In this document: piece after piece, positions 1 to 10,183 of the stretch
Numbering within the stretch: the first letter of the stretch is position 1
How the letters are laid out: each line of letters opens with the position of its first letter
Source of the DNA: Fomes fomentarius
Taxonomy: Eukaryota > Basidiomycota > Agaricomycetes > Polyporales > Polyporaceae
Assembly: GCA_022606135.1 (NCBI GenBank)
Contig: JABYQN010000011.1
Span: 1,116,001 to 1,180,000, forward strand
Reading direction: 5' to 3'
Length of the DNA: 64,000 nt
Position numbers and translations under genes: made by a program
The notes under the pieces: model-generated
What the model was told of the DNA's origin: nothing
What the model saw: only the letters and a program-made list of their open reading frames with translations
Database searches by the model: none

Positions 1-541
1 CATAGGATGGTCGAATGGAATGGGGTATGAAAAAAAGTAGCCCGCTCCTCAACTGGTCCGGAGCGAGACTCTGAGCCTCAGCTTCTGCGCCGGTCTCTGC
101 GTTTACTGAACCTGGACCCTGGCGGGTACGTGTTGAACGAGATCGACTCCCTGAGCGCTCGCCAGTCACAACAGGCAATAAGTGGTCTTCCCTGTCACTG
201 CGGTAGTTACAATAGAAGACGATAACATCCATGTTGCAGAGGAAGTTGATGGGGGTGTTGAGTCCCGTCGTCTGTCCGTACGCCTAGAAGCAACGAAAAT
301 GTGAGTCACTGACTCTAGTGACTATCAACGTCTTTTTGTGCATACCATCCGTGTAGCGATACGGCGCACGCACATCTGCGGGCAGGTCATGATGGTAGGC
401 AGGATTGATATAGGCGATCAATCGCTCGAGGAAGTTCTCGGCGAGATACACCTTGCTGAGGCCCACCCGAGCTTTTTCGCTGACCTTTTCCGTAGGTTTT
501 GATATGCCTTTTGCCAACGTGGTAGACGTGTTGATCGTCAT
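1..541 (-). CDS. Unrecognised protein, 5' part of gene running off the left edge
   Basis: An ATG at 541 opens about 66 codons that look coding (start MTINTSTTLAKG, later VYLAENFLERLIAYINPAYH, ending PYRYTDG). A donor GTATGC follows at about 354 and a TAG acceptor at about 289. Beyond the acceptor a second open stretch (AYGQTTGLNTPINF, NMDVIVFYCNY) continues toward the window edge, but the splice phase is off by one, so either the model or the gene is damaged. I do not recognise the family. No signal peptide or membrane segment is evident. The start lies only 8 bp from the first recognisable exon of the plus-strand TPR gene, which suggests that a rearrangement joined them rather than a normal divergent promoter. 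Confidence in coding is moderate; function is unknown. Confidence 0.38.
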
Positions 542-549
542 GGGCCCAG

Positions 550-1887
550 TCAAACTCGCGCATCTCGACCATCTTCAGCATCCTCATGGGCGTCGGGATC
601 GTCTTAACCGCATACGGCGTGTGGGTCTCCTGCGACTAGCTGTTCGCTTGTGATGTACGTCCGCTGAACATGTGCTGCTGTGCGCGCGTTGTCACTTCTG
701 AAGGTACCAGTTCTACACCACGTTCACGATGTGGCCACCAGAGGTCCGAGGGGACCTGCGTGCAGGTATCAAGGCGAAGCATCAGGGTGACTTGGACTTG
801 AGCGAGAGGTACCTTAGACGGTGCGTGGATTCGTTTACTTTTGACGTTCAGTGTGTTGACGCGATGCGTATTGAAGAGCATGGAACACAGCACAGACCTT
901 GCCTCTTTCCGCCTTTTCGTCTGAGCCCCATCTCAAGCTCTCGGGCATTGCGATCGTTCTCGCGGAGGTGCTGGAATCCGCAAACCGACCGGGCGAAGCG
1001 TACGAGACATATAGTACCACTCTCGCGCAACTCCGCGCAGCACAGTCGAAACTATCCGGACGCGAGCGCATGCGCGCCGTCGCGCTCGCATACAAGCTTG
1101 GAGAGATGGCTGAGGTGTACCAACGCGGTCCGGAAGAGGCAGAGCACTTCCTCACCTTCGCGGTTGAGGAGGTCCTCCGGATCATCAAAGACGAAGCTTC
1201 AGCCAGCAGTATCTCTGGTAGGGGGAAGGAGAAGGAGGAGGACGGCGAGGCTGGCGCAATGCTAGCTGAGCTCGAGCTGCCGTGGTGGGTCCGGAAAGTC
1301 GACGTGGCCGCGCCGCTTGAGGCATTGGCGCGGTTCTATGCGAGTGAAGGGAAACCTGAGTAAGAACCCTCTATTCTCTCTCAACCAACATGTACTCATG
1401 TCCCACAGGTACTCGACAACACTCTACCTGCAGGCCATAGGCATACTCATGCAACCTCCACCGGGTAGGGAGGACGCAGACGTCGAGGACCGATGTCGCG
1501 CGGCACAAGTCATGAACAATCTCTCGGACATCATGGTCCGCGGAGTATGCAGAGTCGTGGGCGCGCCAGGCGCAGGGCGTCATCGAAAAAACTCGCACGC
1601 TACCTGGAGCAGCTAGGGAAACAGAGGGCATGGCCCTGTGCGAGCAAACCCTCGCGGCCGTGTTGTTCAATCTGGGTGCATTGCTCGAGGTGCGTGGGCT
1701 CGATGGTGGAAGTTTCGGAGCGGTGCTTACATTTCTCCGGTTGCAGATGGGCGGGAAGTCGGAGGAGGCGAAGAAGTCGTTCCAGGACAGCCTCGAACAG
1801 GCGAAGCGTATCGGGCTTCGTTCAGGTGCGATGGAGGCCCGAGGCGCCCTTGGGAGGTTAGAACGCTCGGCCGCAAAGCCGGACCAG
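550..1887 (+). pseudogene. Mitochondrial-type TPR protein (Mgr3-like), truncated and frameshifted
   Basis: Exons at 550-618, 711-820, 877-1359, 1409-1689 and 1747-about 1887 join in phase. The first encodes a single membrane segment (ILMGVGIVLTAYG) followed by FYTTFTMWPPEVR and TPR-type helices (AKHQGDLDLSERYLRRAW, LAYKLGEMAEVYQRGPEEAE, AAQVMNNLSDIM, KSEEAKKSFQDSLEQAKR). An N-terminal membrane anchor plus TPRs is the layout of fungal Mgr3, an adaptor of the inner-membrane i-AAA protease; that assignment rests on layout and general resemblance. Damage: there is a one-base frame break at about 1536 between SDIMV and SAEYAESWARQ. No targeting exon is visible before 550. At 1886-1888 the reading frame passes straight into the RAM2 fragment, so the native stop is gone. 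It is probably a pseudogene; a sequencing error at 1536 is the alternative. Confidence 0.62.
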
Positions 1888-2481
1888 GTCTGGCACCATG
1901 GCCGTCTACTGCTCACCACGCTGAACTCCGGCCCAAAGGCGAGGCTCGTCATTGAAGTGAACGAGGATACACTGGCGGTAGGACCATGTGTGGTAGTCCT
2001 TGACGTCTGAGCAGAGAAACAGCATTGAGGAACTCGAGCTCGCGCGCCGCCGCATCGACGGGGAGCGCGCATACGCCGAGGAGCTGCTGGAGGAAATAAC
2101 TCCGCCTGGCACCATCGGGGTGTCAGGGCGGGCGATGAGGATAGGGAGCAGGTCCTCAGGCGGGAGCTCTCGTGCGTCGCTGTCCTTTGTCTTCGTTCGT
2201 TTGGCTGATCGCCCCCATGCCTACCTTTGGTGTAGCGACCATAATATCCCGAGAGAAAAGATCTCGCTCGCCCCGAAATACCCCTCTGTATGGAACTACC
2301 TCCGCGGGGGGCGCTCGAGCACGCCAACACGCCCTTCGCGGTTGTTCCGCCTTTCGTCGAGCCATACACGATCGCTCAGGCTCCTACTCGCCGCGAACTG
2401 GAAGAGGATGTGAGGATGTTGTGGATTCTCGATAATGTCGGACATGCGCGGCATCCTACTACTAGTACCACTGAACTCTAG
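1886..2481 (+). pseudogene. Farnesyltransferase alpha-subunit (RAM2) pseudogene, 3' half, left copy
   Basis: Protein prenyltransferase alpha-repeat signatures follow one another in the correct order but in shifting frames: VWHHGRLLLTTLNS at 1888-1929, EELLEEITP at about 2080, ISLAPKYPSVWNYLRG at about 2260-2310 and NTPFAVVPPFVEPYT at about 2320-2370. RAM2/FNTA is the alpha subunit shared by farnesyltransferase and geranylgeranyltransferase I. Several frameshifts break it. The segment encoding DYHTWSYRQ is present on the opposite strand (see 1925-2009). The 5' half of the gene is absent here; homology starts abruptly at about 1886, against the TPR gene. It is a non-functional fragment, and an intact RAM2 must lie elsewhere because the enzyme is important for growth in fungi. 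Confidence 0.75.
1925..2009 (-). other. Inverted exon segment inside the RAM2 pseudogene (left copy)
   Basis: Read on the minus strand this segment encodes DVKDYHTWSYRQ, ILVHFNDEPRLWAG, the alpha-subunit repeat that should lie between the QVWHH and NNSAWHH repeats. The sequences on both sides (LLLTTLNS before, RRIDGERAYAEELLE after) read on the plus strand. The simplest explanation is an in-place inversion of about 85 bp within the gene. Confidence 0.78.
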
Positions 2482-3824
2482 ACAGGGCTCCAGACAAGGG
2501 GTACTTCCTCATCCTCATAATACTCTGCCGCTTCCCACTCCCTGTCCGCAAGCGCACGCAGCTCGCGGTGGATGTGAACACTGTTCCACGGATACCACCC
2601 GTTGTCCCCTCCGTCCCCCGGTTCGAGGAGCGGCTCCAGATGCGGCCTTGCTTTGCTGGTTCTGTTGCGGGTCAACAGGGTGAACTGGAGCCCACCCTGT
2701 GGTCCGAGACGACAGCCAAAGAACGAAATCTCCAGAGAGGACGGGAAGAGGTTAGAATGATCATCGAGTTGTGAATACGGATCATCGTGTAACTTGTCCT
2801 CGACGACGAGTATAACCTCTCTGGTCCGCCGCTTCAAAACCAAAAAGTCCGGGATACCGTGTGGTGCGCGCGCCTGGCTTCTGCTAGGTACTCTCCGGTT
2901 CGAATCGTCGAGTGAGATGTGTGCACCACTATCTGTAGAGGACCAAGAGATCTGGGCACTTGGATCGTCGATAGTTATAGACTGGTTGTGCTCAGGAGGA
3001 GTGGAAGCAGGGGTGGGAGTAGCAGAAGCAGGAGTAGTAGCATGGGACACGGTGTCGACAGAGGGGTGTGGTCGTCCAAAGGCTGGGCGAATGAAGTCTT
3101 CCATTTGCTCGTTACTGGAGTTGTACTTGAGATATTCATTCTCTGTCGACGTCAGGTGAGGACATTAGACGATCGGGCAGCAGATATGAAATGTGCAGAC
3201 GCACGCCAGCCAGGGGGGAGCTCAAGTGAGACTGAAGAGTCATCGGCACTGGGTGTCGTGACACGAGACGTCCGTGGGGTAGAATGTATTGGTGGGTCGA
3301 ATGGGTTGCCATCGCCGAAGAGAGGCTCTCCGAAGTCCTCAGGCTCTGCTGTAATTCCTGCGGCCCGTTTGACGATGAAGTCGAAGAAGGACCGATCTTC
3401 TGGCTGTTGTGTGCCTGTGCCATGTGCCTCTTCCCTAACCTTATGATGAGCTGCGACAGTGAATGAACATTCCTCGGGAAAGATGACGTGTATGAGGGGA
3501 TTGATGCAGGCATCGACAGTCGACTCATAACGTGGAGCATAGATATTCTTCATCTCGTCCCATAACCACTTAGGGATTCGGCGGCGAGTCTATGTAAATT
3601 GTTTTCATGAATGAATAATCAGAGTTTGAATAAGGGGTGACACCTACTTCGAACAGTGCAAAAAACAGCATAGAGAGCCTCTTGATGGAGCTGTTGACGG
3701 CATCTCCAACATTTCGGCGGACTTTGGCATCTCGGCTAGTAGCTTGATGACAGTAGTGGTTTCCACCCTTGGAAAATATGCCACAACTGAGAGGTGGTAT
3801 AGATCCACGGTTTTTCGGAGGCAT
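2478..3824 (-). CDS. PD-(D/E)XK nuclease-like family protein, left copy with new start
   Basis: Three exons (3824-3648, 3568-3205, 3142-2478) join in exact phase to give 401 aa. The core is WLWDEMKNIYAPRYE, a low-complexity Thr/Ala/Pro linker, then GIPDFLVLK and, 15 residues on, EVILVVEDKL. PD followed by E-D-K at the end of a beta-strand is the layout of PD-(D/E)XK nuclease folds (PD at 2852-2847, EDK at 2801-2793). This is a motif-level inference. Compared with the right copy, the native first exon and promoter are missing; about 30 N-terminal residues (MPPKNRGSIPPLS..) come from the flank, in frame. The stretch removed as intron 1 is itself open for 25 codons (VGVTPYSNSDYS..), so an unspliced frame with a one-base slip is an alternative. 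Function and expression are unknown. Confidence 0.6.
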
Positions 3825-3875
3825 GAATTCAGAACTAAGCTACTGTGGTGCCATACTGAAACACACAGGGCTAGG

Positions 3876-5333
3876 CTACGATCCCTTCGTGCTAACCTGC
3901 TCCTCATATCTGCTCAAGAGCAGGCGCTCGACCCATCCGCCCTTCGGGAACGGCTTCTCCCACTGATTGTGGAGATGCACCGCGAACACTTTATGCAGCA
4001 CGTTGTCCAGCCCTCCGCCCTCTTCCCGTCCGAACCCCATCGTCCAGCGGCCGTCGGACGGGTCCGAGACGAACGGGTCGGGCAGCCGGTTGTCGAGCCG
4101 GCACGAGCGCGCGTCGGAGAAGCAGAAGGGGAGGACTTTGAAGGGCGGGACGCCGCCCGCGAGCAGCCGTCGACGGAGCTTGAAGTAGAGCGTGGCTCCC
4201 CAGTCCGTGGTGCCTTTCCGCGGCGGCGGGGAGTGCGTCATGATGTGGAACGCTTCGCACAGGTAGGGGGAGTGCATGCGGAAGTGCATGAGCGCGCCGT
4301 TCAGCGGAACGTACTGCTTGTCTGGGGCCACATTCGATCAGAAATCCGAAACGGAACACCGTGCCAGCCACTGAACGCAGAATGGCGGGTTCGAATGGAC
4401 GTAGGGATGGTAGGGATGGTAAGGAGGGAGAGGGGGAGGGGGAGGGAAGGAAGCGCAGATGTGATTTGAACACTCACCATAGCAATCCCACTGCGTGACG
4501 AACTCGTGCTCGAGCAAGGGCGCGAGGTCCCTCGTGAGCAGCGAGTCCATATCGATCCACACGCCCCCATACGCCCAAATCACCAGCAGCCGCACCAAGT
4601 CCCCATCGATCCACGCCCGCGCATCCGACACCTTCAGGAGCTCGCTCCCCTGCAGCTCCGTGCCGCGCGCCAGCTGCTCGTAGTCCACCACCTTCAGCGC
4701 GAACGCGTCCGGGTACTGCCGCAGCCACCGCTGCAGGATCTCGTTCCGCGACAGGTCCCCGTTAGACCACAGGACGAGCCGCGAGCGCGAGATGTCCTGC
4801 GTCGCGAAGAACGACTTGAGCATCCACTCCTGCCGCGGGCCAAACGGCGCCAGGTCCGTCCGCCAGTACGTGTGGTACTGCACGCGCTGGTCGCCGGGCA
4901 GCGCCTGCGCGGGGGCCTCCCGCTGCTCTGGCACGACGGTCCCCGCGAAGTCGTAGCAGTCCATGCCGAACTGGAGCGGGGTCCCCGCATGCACCTCCGT
5001 CCGGCGCAGACCATACAGCGCGTCGGTCGCGTTGTAGCTCGGGGAGATGGCGCGCGGGGAGAAGCACCCACCGAGCGGGGTGACGGTGAGGATCTCCTGC
5101 TTGACCCAGGAGCGGTTGTAGAACGCGATTTCTACGTGTGGTTCCCAGTAGAGCAGGCCGAGGACGACGATGAGGACGAGAGCAGGGAGACCGAACTTGA
5201 GGATGGCGACGACGGTGCGTGGCCGGAGGAGTCGGTTGAGCAGTGTGGGGTTGCCTCTGCGTTGCGACCGGTACCGCGACGTGGGGCTCTCTGGGCCAGA
5301 GTGGAGGGGAATCTCCTCTTCGTAGTCTGACAT
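3876..5333 (-). CDS. GT32-type glycosyltransferase, DXD motif, type II membrane protein
   Basis: Two exons (5333-4478, 4321-3876) give 433 aa; the 156-nt intron has GTGAGT and CCCCAG ends and joins DCY to DKQYVPLNGAL in phase. The N-terminus is cytosolic and acidic. One membrane anchor lies at about residues 41-62 (VVAILKFGLPALVLIVVLG), followed by a lumenal domain with NGDLSRNEIL, then AYGGVWIDMDSLL (DMD at 261-263, binding the metal of the nucleotide sugar) and a C-terminal acceptor domain ending HNQWEKPFPKGG. This is the glycosyltransferase sugar-binding DXD family (OCH1/alpha-1,4-glycosyltransferase relatives), probably Golgi. The ATG at 5333 is preferred to an in-frame ATG 14 codons upstream because it begins a typical short acidic tail (MSDYEEE). 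Donor and acceptor sugars cannot be told from sequence. It is intact although flanked by the inverted duplication. Confidence 0.88.
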
Positions 5334-6326
5334 TCTTGTCTTCGTACGGTGGGAGAAGAGATGTCGTCTGAGCACACTCAGGACGTGAGTTGTGAGCGGC
5401 TGAAGGTAGACCGCAGCGCCGGGAATTGGTCTTTTCGATGAGTTGGAGTCGTTAGGGTATGAGCGTCGTGGCGTACAGACCGGTGGTAATCAGCAACCAG
5501 GAGTTAATACGCAGTTCATTTGTCGCAGAGATGGCATGGACAAAGCCAAGGCATCGGATGGCAGTCCAGTGTCCCCAGACCTTCAAGTTTGATTAGGCGC
5601 CAAGCAGGACTTCGCGCTGAGTCCCAGTCTATCCATATGGATGTTGGCCAGAGCACACAGTATGCATTCAACTACACGACGACTACCTACGGATACATGC
5701 AACGAGGGGAAAGATAAACGCAAGGGGGGGACCCTGATAGAGAGGCGCAAAAAGTAAAACGGCAACCCGTATAATAGTGAGACGGCAGTGGCAGTGGGCA
5801 GCAGCAAAATAAACAGACAGGGGCGACGACAGCAACGCAAATCGAGTCCTCGGGCGCAATCGCATCATGCACGGACGGTGTACGTGTTGTTCAGTGATTG
5901 GTGAGAGCGGGTGACGAGCTCGAGCTTGTAGCTTGTATGTGTTGGCGGATGTATCTGGGGGCGAGCTAGCTGATTAGAACGCAAGGCGGCGAGTGCGACC
6001 AATTGGTGAGTGGTGGAATGTGGTGGTGGTGATGATGTGACATTGCCAATTGTCGATGTCGATGTCAATGACGGCGTGCGTGTGCGATGCGAGCGGTCGA
6101 GGCGAAGGCAATAATGTACAAGGGTCCCATCTTGTCGTTGCGAATCCGAAGCAGCCGAGGCGAGTCCAAAGCAGTATCGTGTGCTCCAGCCGGCAGAATA
6201 CACCTCTCCACTTCCTCCCCCCTCCCCTTACCCTCACACCATCTCCTCCCCCTTCTCTCTCCTCCTCATCTCCTCTCCGACTACTACAACTCAGGTGAAA
6301 GAGTCTCCAGACAGACGAAGCGCGCT
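5334..6326. other. Intergenic: glycosyltransferase promoter and DHH1 3' flank
   Basis: No gene is supported. The stretch holds short repeats (for example GATGTC units near 6050-6065) and a C/T-rich run at about 6205-6290. Open frames here are short and low in complexity. Confidence 0.6.
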
Positions 6327-8000
6327 TCATCGTGCAACAGGGACTCCACGGTACGCGTTCTGGTACGCATTCTGTTGTTGCTGCTGCGGTACCGCCGCGC
6401 CGCCGTTCAATCGAGGGGGCTGAGGGCTGCTCTGATACACGACCTGAGCGGGAGCTGCCTGCCGTGCCTGTGCCGACGCTGCAGCTTGCGCGGGGCCCGG
6501 TCGTGGAGCACCCTGAGGTTGGGGCTGAGCAGCCGCTTTCTTCTTCTGCTGCTGTTCCGCAGCGTCCTCAGTTGGACCGCTCGGCGCGACGTACAGGCCC
6601 TTGTCGATCTGTTGAGGGATCGGCTGGATCTCCGTGCCGAGCTCCTGCTCGATCTTGTAAAGGTTGAAACGGTCCTCGAACGTGACGAGGTTAATCGCAA
6701 GACCGAGGTGACCGAAACGTCCCGAGCGGCCGATGCGATGGAGGTACGTCTCCGAATTCTTGGGAAAGTCAAAGTTGATGACGACGTTGACGGCCTGGAT
6801 GTCGATACCACGCGTGAGCAGGTCCGAGCAGACCAAGTTCCGGCATACGCCGTTGCGGAAGTCGTGGAAGACACGGTTACGGTGCGACTGCAGCATCTTT
6901 GCGTGCGAGTAGAAACATGAGTAGCCGAGCTCGGTGACCTTCTTGGCGAGCAGCTCGACGCGGTTTGTAGAGTTACAGAATATGATAGATTGATTGATTT
7001 GCAACTGCAGCAGGAGTGTCGACATTACGCGACCAATAGAGGACACCAGTCCGGACGCACCTTTGAGAATAGTGTATTGAGACAGTGCACCTTCTGCCGT
7101 TCCTCGACATAGGCGTAGTATTGTGTCACACCGCGCAGGGTGAGCTCGTCCATGAGGTTGATCTCGTAAGGAGACTTCATGTGCTTCTCCTGCAGCGCGG
7201 TCGGCAGGGTGTTCCCGAAGATAAGCGACGGCGCAGAACACGCACCTTGAAATCCTTGACAATCATCGGGAATGTTGCGCTGAACAGCATGACCTGGCGG
7301 TCCTTGGGAAGGTACGCGAGCAGCTGCTCCATGACAGGCGCGAACTCGGGCGACAAGAGCTTGTCCGCCTCGTCCATGACGAACACGGGACACTCGCTCA
7401 GGTCCGCGACGTTCTTGCCCGAAAGATCGAGTATACGCCCGGGCGTACCGACGAGCACGTGGACCGTCTCGGACAGACGCATGATGTCGTCCTTGAGGGT
7501 CGTGCCGCCGGTGGTGACCATGACCTGGACACCCATATGCTTGCCCAGGTTCTTGCAAACCTGCGCGGTCTGCAACGCGAGTTCACGCGTCGGGACGAGG
7601 AGCAACGCCTGGATCTTGTTCTTATTCACGTCGATCTGCTGTAGTGTTGGGATAACGAACGCGGCGGTCTTTCCCGTGCCGTTCTTAGCGCGGGCGAGGA
7701 CGTCGCGCTTGGTGAGCGCGGTGGGGATGGCCTCCTCTTGGATGGGCGACGGCCGCTCGAAGCCGGCCTCGAAGATGCCCATGAGGAGCTCTCTGCGGAG
7801 GTACATGTCTTCAAACTCAACGCCCTTGGTCGCAAGCACATCGTCGGTCTGCGGGCGGTAGTCTTTTGGTGGTGGGCGCAGACCCGATTTCCAGGTGTCG
7901 TTATGCCTGTGTTCCTCAAACGAATGAATGAAGGATTAAATGCGTCGCAGCAAGACACGTACGAGGTAGATGAGGAGGGGCGGGCTTGTTGTTGGGACAT
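6327..8000 (-). CDS. DHH1: ATP-dependent DEAD-box RNA helicase Dhh1/DDX6
   Basis: Four exons (8000-7963, 7906-7246, 7189-7061, 7004-6327) close in phase to 501 aa. Both RecA domains are complete: Q motif ([10 protein letters not shown]), Walker A AKNGTGKT at 86-93, [16 protein letters not shown] at 191-194, SAT at 222-224, then [27 protein letters not shown] and [13 protein letters not shown]. The N-terminal [19 protein letters not shown] and the [19 protein letters not shown] linker are specific to Dhh1/DDX6. This cytoplasmic helicase promotes translational repression and mRNA decapping in P-bodies. The tail after about residue 410 is Gln/Pro/Ala-rich and ends in repeated NAYQNAY, typical of fungal Dhh1. 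The first exon is only 38 nt, so its start would be missed by simple gene finding. Confidence 0.97.
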
Positions 8001-8630
8001 GGTGATGAGGGTGATGGGAGGTCGGGGTTGCGTGTGCGGTATTCGTACTTTGTCGAGTACAGAGCTGGTCCGGCAGTGGCACTTATTTGGGGGTTGGATA
8101 CAGAGTTGAATAATCAGTAGGAGAGCGCGATGTGGGCGGGGGCGACGATAGTGGCAGCGAGGAAACAAATTGAACGGGGAAGGGGGATTTGAGTGGTGAG
8201 GTGGTCAAGGGCAACAGCAGTCGGTTTTTCGCGACGCAAGGCAGCATCTCCCTTTCCCACGCGTTATTTAACCGATACCGATACGTGGCTTATCAGACCA
8301 CACAAATCATCAGCACTGCAGAGTGGCCTGTGCGCGACCACTTCTCTGCATTCTCATGCAACAACGCAGGTGGACGAAGTGGTTAACTGTCCACAAACGA
8401 ATGAGTGGAGTTGTGACGCGCTTCCCTGGAACATTGAGCATCAGCACATGTTTCGCGCGTCGCTCACTACTCGCGACAACCCCGTACATTGCCATTCAAA
8501 CGTTGAGGCCCTGATCGGCGAGGCGAGGATCATCTCAGGGTGTCTTTGAGTACACGGACTCGGAGGTCGTGCAGCCATGGGCGCTCATTGGCGCAAGTAT
8601 CCAGCGACTACTTAAACTTAGACGGACTGT

Positions 8631-8706
8631 CGGCCTAGGCATATGTGGCTGACAATGCCTGAGTGGCTTGCAGCCTAGGTATCTGCAGCTGACAATGTCC
8701 GAGCAC
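8631..8706. repeat. Two-unit imperfect direct repeat, period about 40 bp
   Basis: Units at 8631-8670 and 8671-8706 share GCCTAGG, then CTGACAATG, then a GAG-containing end. They sit immediately upstream of the TATA box at 8711 and could be duplicated promoter elements; that role is inferred only from position. Confidence 0.6.
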
Positions 8707-8710
8707 AACA

Positions 8711-8717
8711 TATATAA
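8711..8717 (+). promoter_or_regulatory. TATA box of the right nuclease-like gene
   Basis: TATATAA lies 72 bp upstream of the ATG at 8789, a usual distance in fungal genes. The left duplicate lacks this promoter, because homology begins downstream of it. Confidence 0.55.
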
Positions 8718-8788
8718 TCTCGGCCCCTGTGAGCACTTGTGTTGCCCACAATCTCTCTTTCACTCCCTCAACAGATCTTGTCGCGAAG

Positions 8789-10183
8789 ATGTCAATTTCA
8801 GTGTTGTGCGTAACATTCACTTCGTCTTCAGTAGTTCAAGTCACCGTTCCCTTGTGGGCTAACCTTACTCGTAGAGACGGGAACCCGCTAGGCACATACC
8901 AAGAAGAATCTCTCACGATACTTGCAAAATTAAGAGAGTGTTCAACCTGGCTTGTACGTGTTTCCATACTAGCTTTATATGGCTTCTACTAACCAACCAC
9001 TCTGTTAAGTTGTCGTATGTCGTACACCCATCTTTGACTATTTGCATCCATATACACTACTGATCACCCTACTAGCCGAGATGCCAAAGTCCGCCGAAAT
9101 GTTGGAGATGCCGTCAACAGCTCCATCAAGAGGCTCTCTATGCTGTTTTTTGCACTGTTCGAAGTAGGTGTCACCCCTTATTCAAACTCTGATTATTCAT
9201 TCATGGAAACAATTTACATAGACTCGCCGCCGAATCCCTAAGTGGTTATGGGACGAGATGAAGAATATCTATGCTCCACGTTACGAGTCGACTGTCGATG
9301 CCTGCATCAATCCCCTCCTACACGTCATCTTTCCCGAGGAATGTTCATTCACTGTCGCAGCTCATCATAAGGTTAGGGAAGAGGCACATGGCACAGGCAC
9401 ACAACAGCCAGAAGATCGGTCCTTCTTCGACTTCATCGTCAATCGGGCCGCAGGAATCACAGCAGAGCCCGAGGACTTTGGAGAGCCTCTCTTCGGCGAT
9501 GGCAACCCGTTCGACCCAACAATACATTCTACCCCACGGACGTCTCGTGTCACGACACCCAGCGCCGATGACTCTTCAGTCTCACTTGAGCTCCCCCCTG
9601 GCTGGCGTGCGTCTGCACATTTCATATCTGCTGCCCAATCGTCTAACGTCCTCACCTGACGTCGACAGAGAATGAATATCTCAAGTACAACTCCAGTAAC
9701 GAGCAAATGGAAGACTTCATTCGCCCAGCCTTTGGACGACCACACCCCTCTGTCGACACCGTGTCCCATGCTACTACTCCTGCTTCTGCTACTCCTGCCG
9801 CTTCCACTCCTCCTGCTTCTGCTACTCCCACCCCTGCTTCCACTCCTCCTGAGCACAACCAATCTATATCTATCGACGATCCAAGTGCCCAGATCTCTTG
9901 GTCCTCTACAGATAGTGGTGCACACATCTCACTCGATGATCCGAACCGGAGAGTACCTAGCAGAAGCCAGGGGCGCGCACCACACGGTATCCCGGACTTT
10001 TTGGTTTTGAAGCGGCGGACCAGAGAGGTCATACTCATCGTCGAGGACGAGTTACACGATGATCCGTATTCACAACTCGATGATTATTCTAACCTCTTCC
10101 CGTCCTCTCTGGAGATTTCGTTCCTTGGCTGTCATCCACCGCGAGCTGCGTGCGCTTGCGGACAGGGAGTGGGAAGCGGCTGA
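8789..10183 (+). pseudogene. PD-(D/E)XK nuclease-like family gene, right copy, decayed
   Basis: Exon 1 (8789-8953) encodes MSISVLCVTFTSSS.. to LRECSTWL and is absent from the left copy. Phase then requires a 5-nt micro-exon (9010-9014) between introns that carry GTACGT, TACTAAC and GTATGT signals; further exons lie at 9076-9163, 9243-9606 and 9669-10183. The body matches the left copy, but GIPDFLVLK is followed by VEDEL instead of VEDKL: the codon at 10049-10051 is GAG, removing the expected catalytic lysine. A 137-bp deletion after LEISFLGC (about 10133) shifts the frame and replaces the last 70 or so residues, and a later TGG has become TAG. The linker has 11 extra residues. It is the parent in gene structure but inactive by sequence. 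Confidence 0.68.

Larger units (their letters stand above)
1886..3765. repeat. Left arm of a 1.8-kb inverted duplication
   Basis: This stretch matches the reverse complement of about 9055-10845 at near identity over its whole length. It covers the RAM2 3' half and the nuclease-like gene. Differences seen: the right arm lacks 137 bp (2574-2710 here), has an extra 33 bp in the Ser/Thr/Pro/Ala linker, and carries scattered substitutions. Both edges here are abrupt: at 1886 the homology stops inside the end of the TPR gene, and near 3750-3765 it stops just before an ATG supplied by unrelated DNA. I see no terminal repeats, target-site duplications or transposase. Confidence 0.9.
8001..8788. other. 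Divergent intergenic region between DHH1 and the right nuclease-like gene
   Basis: No coding sequence is supported. The right part holds a 40-bp direct repeat and a TATA box described separately. The left part is the DHH1 5' region. Confidence 0.6.

Noticed and set aside
1371..2369. 332-codon minus-strand frame
   Set aside because: Antisense of the TPR and RAM2 sequences; only the DYHTWSYRQ stretch (another frame) is meaningful.
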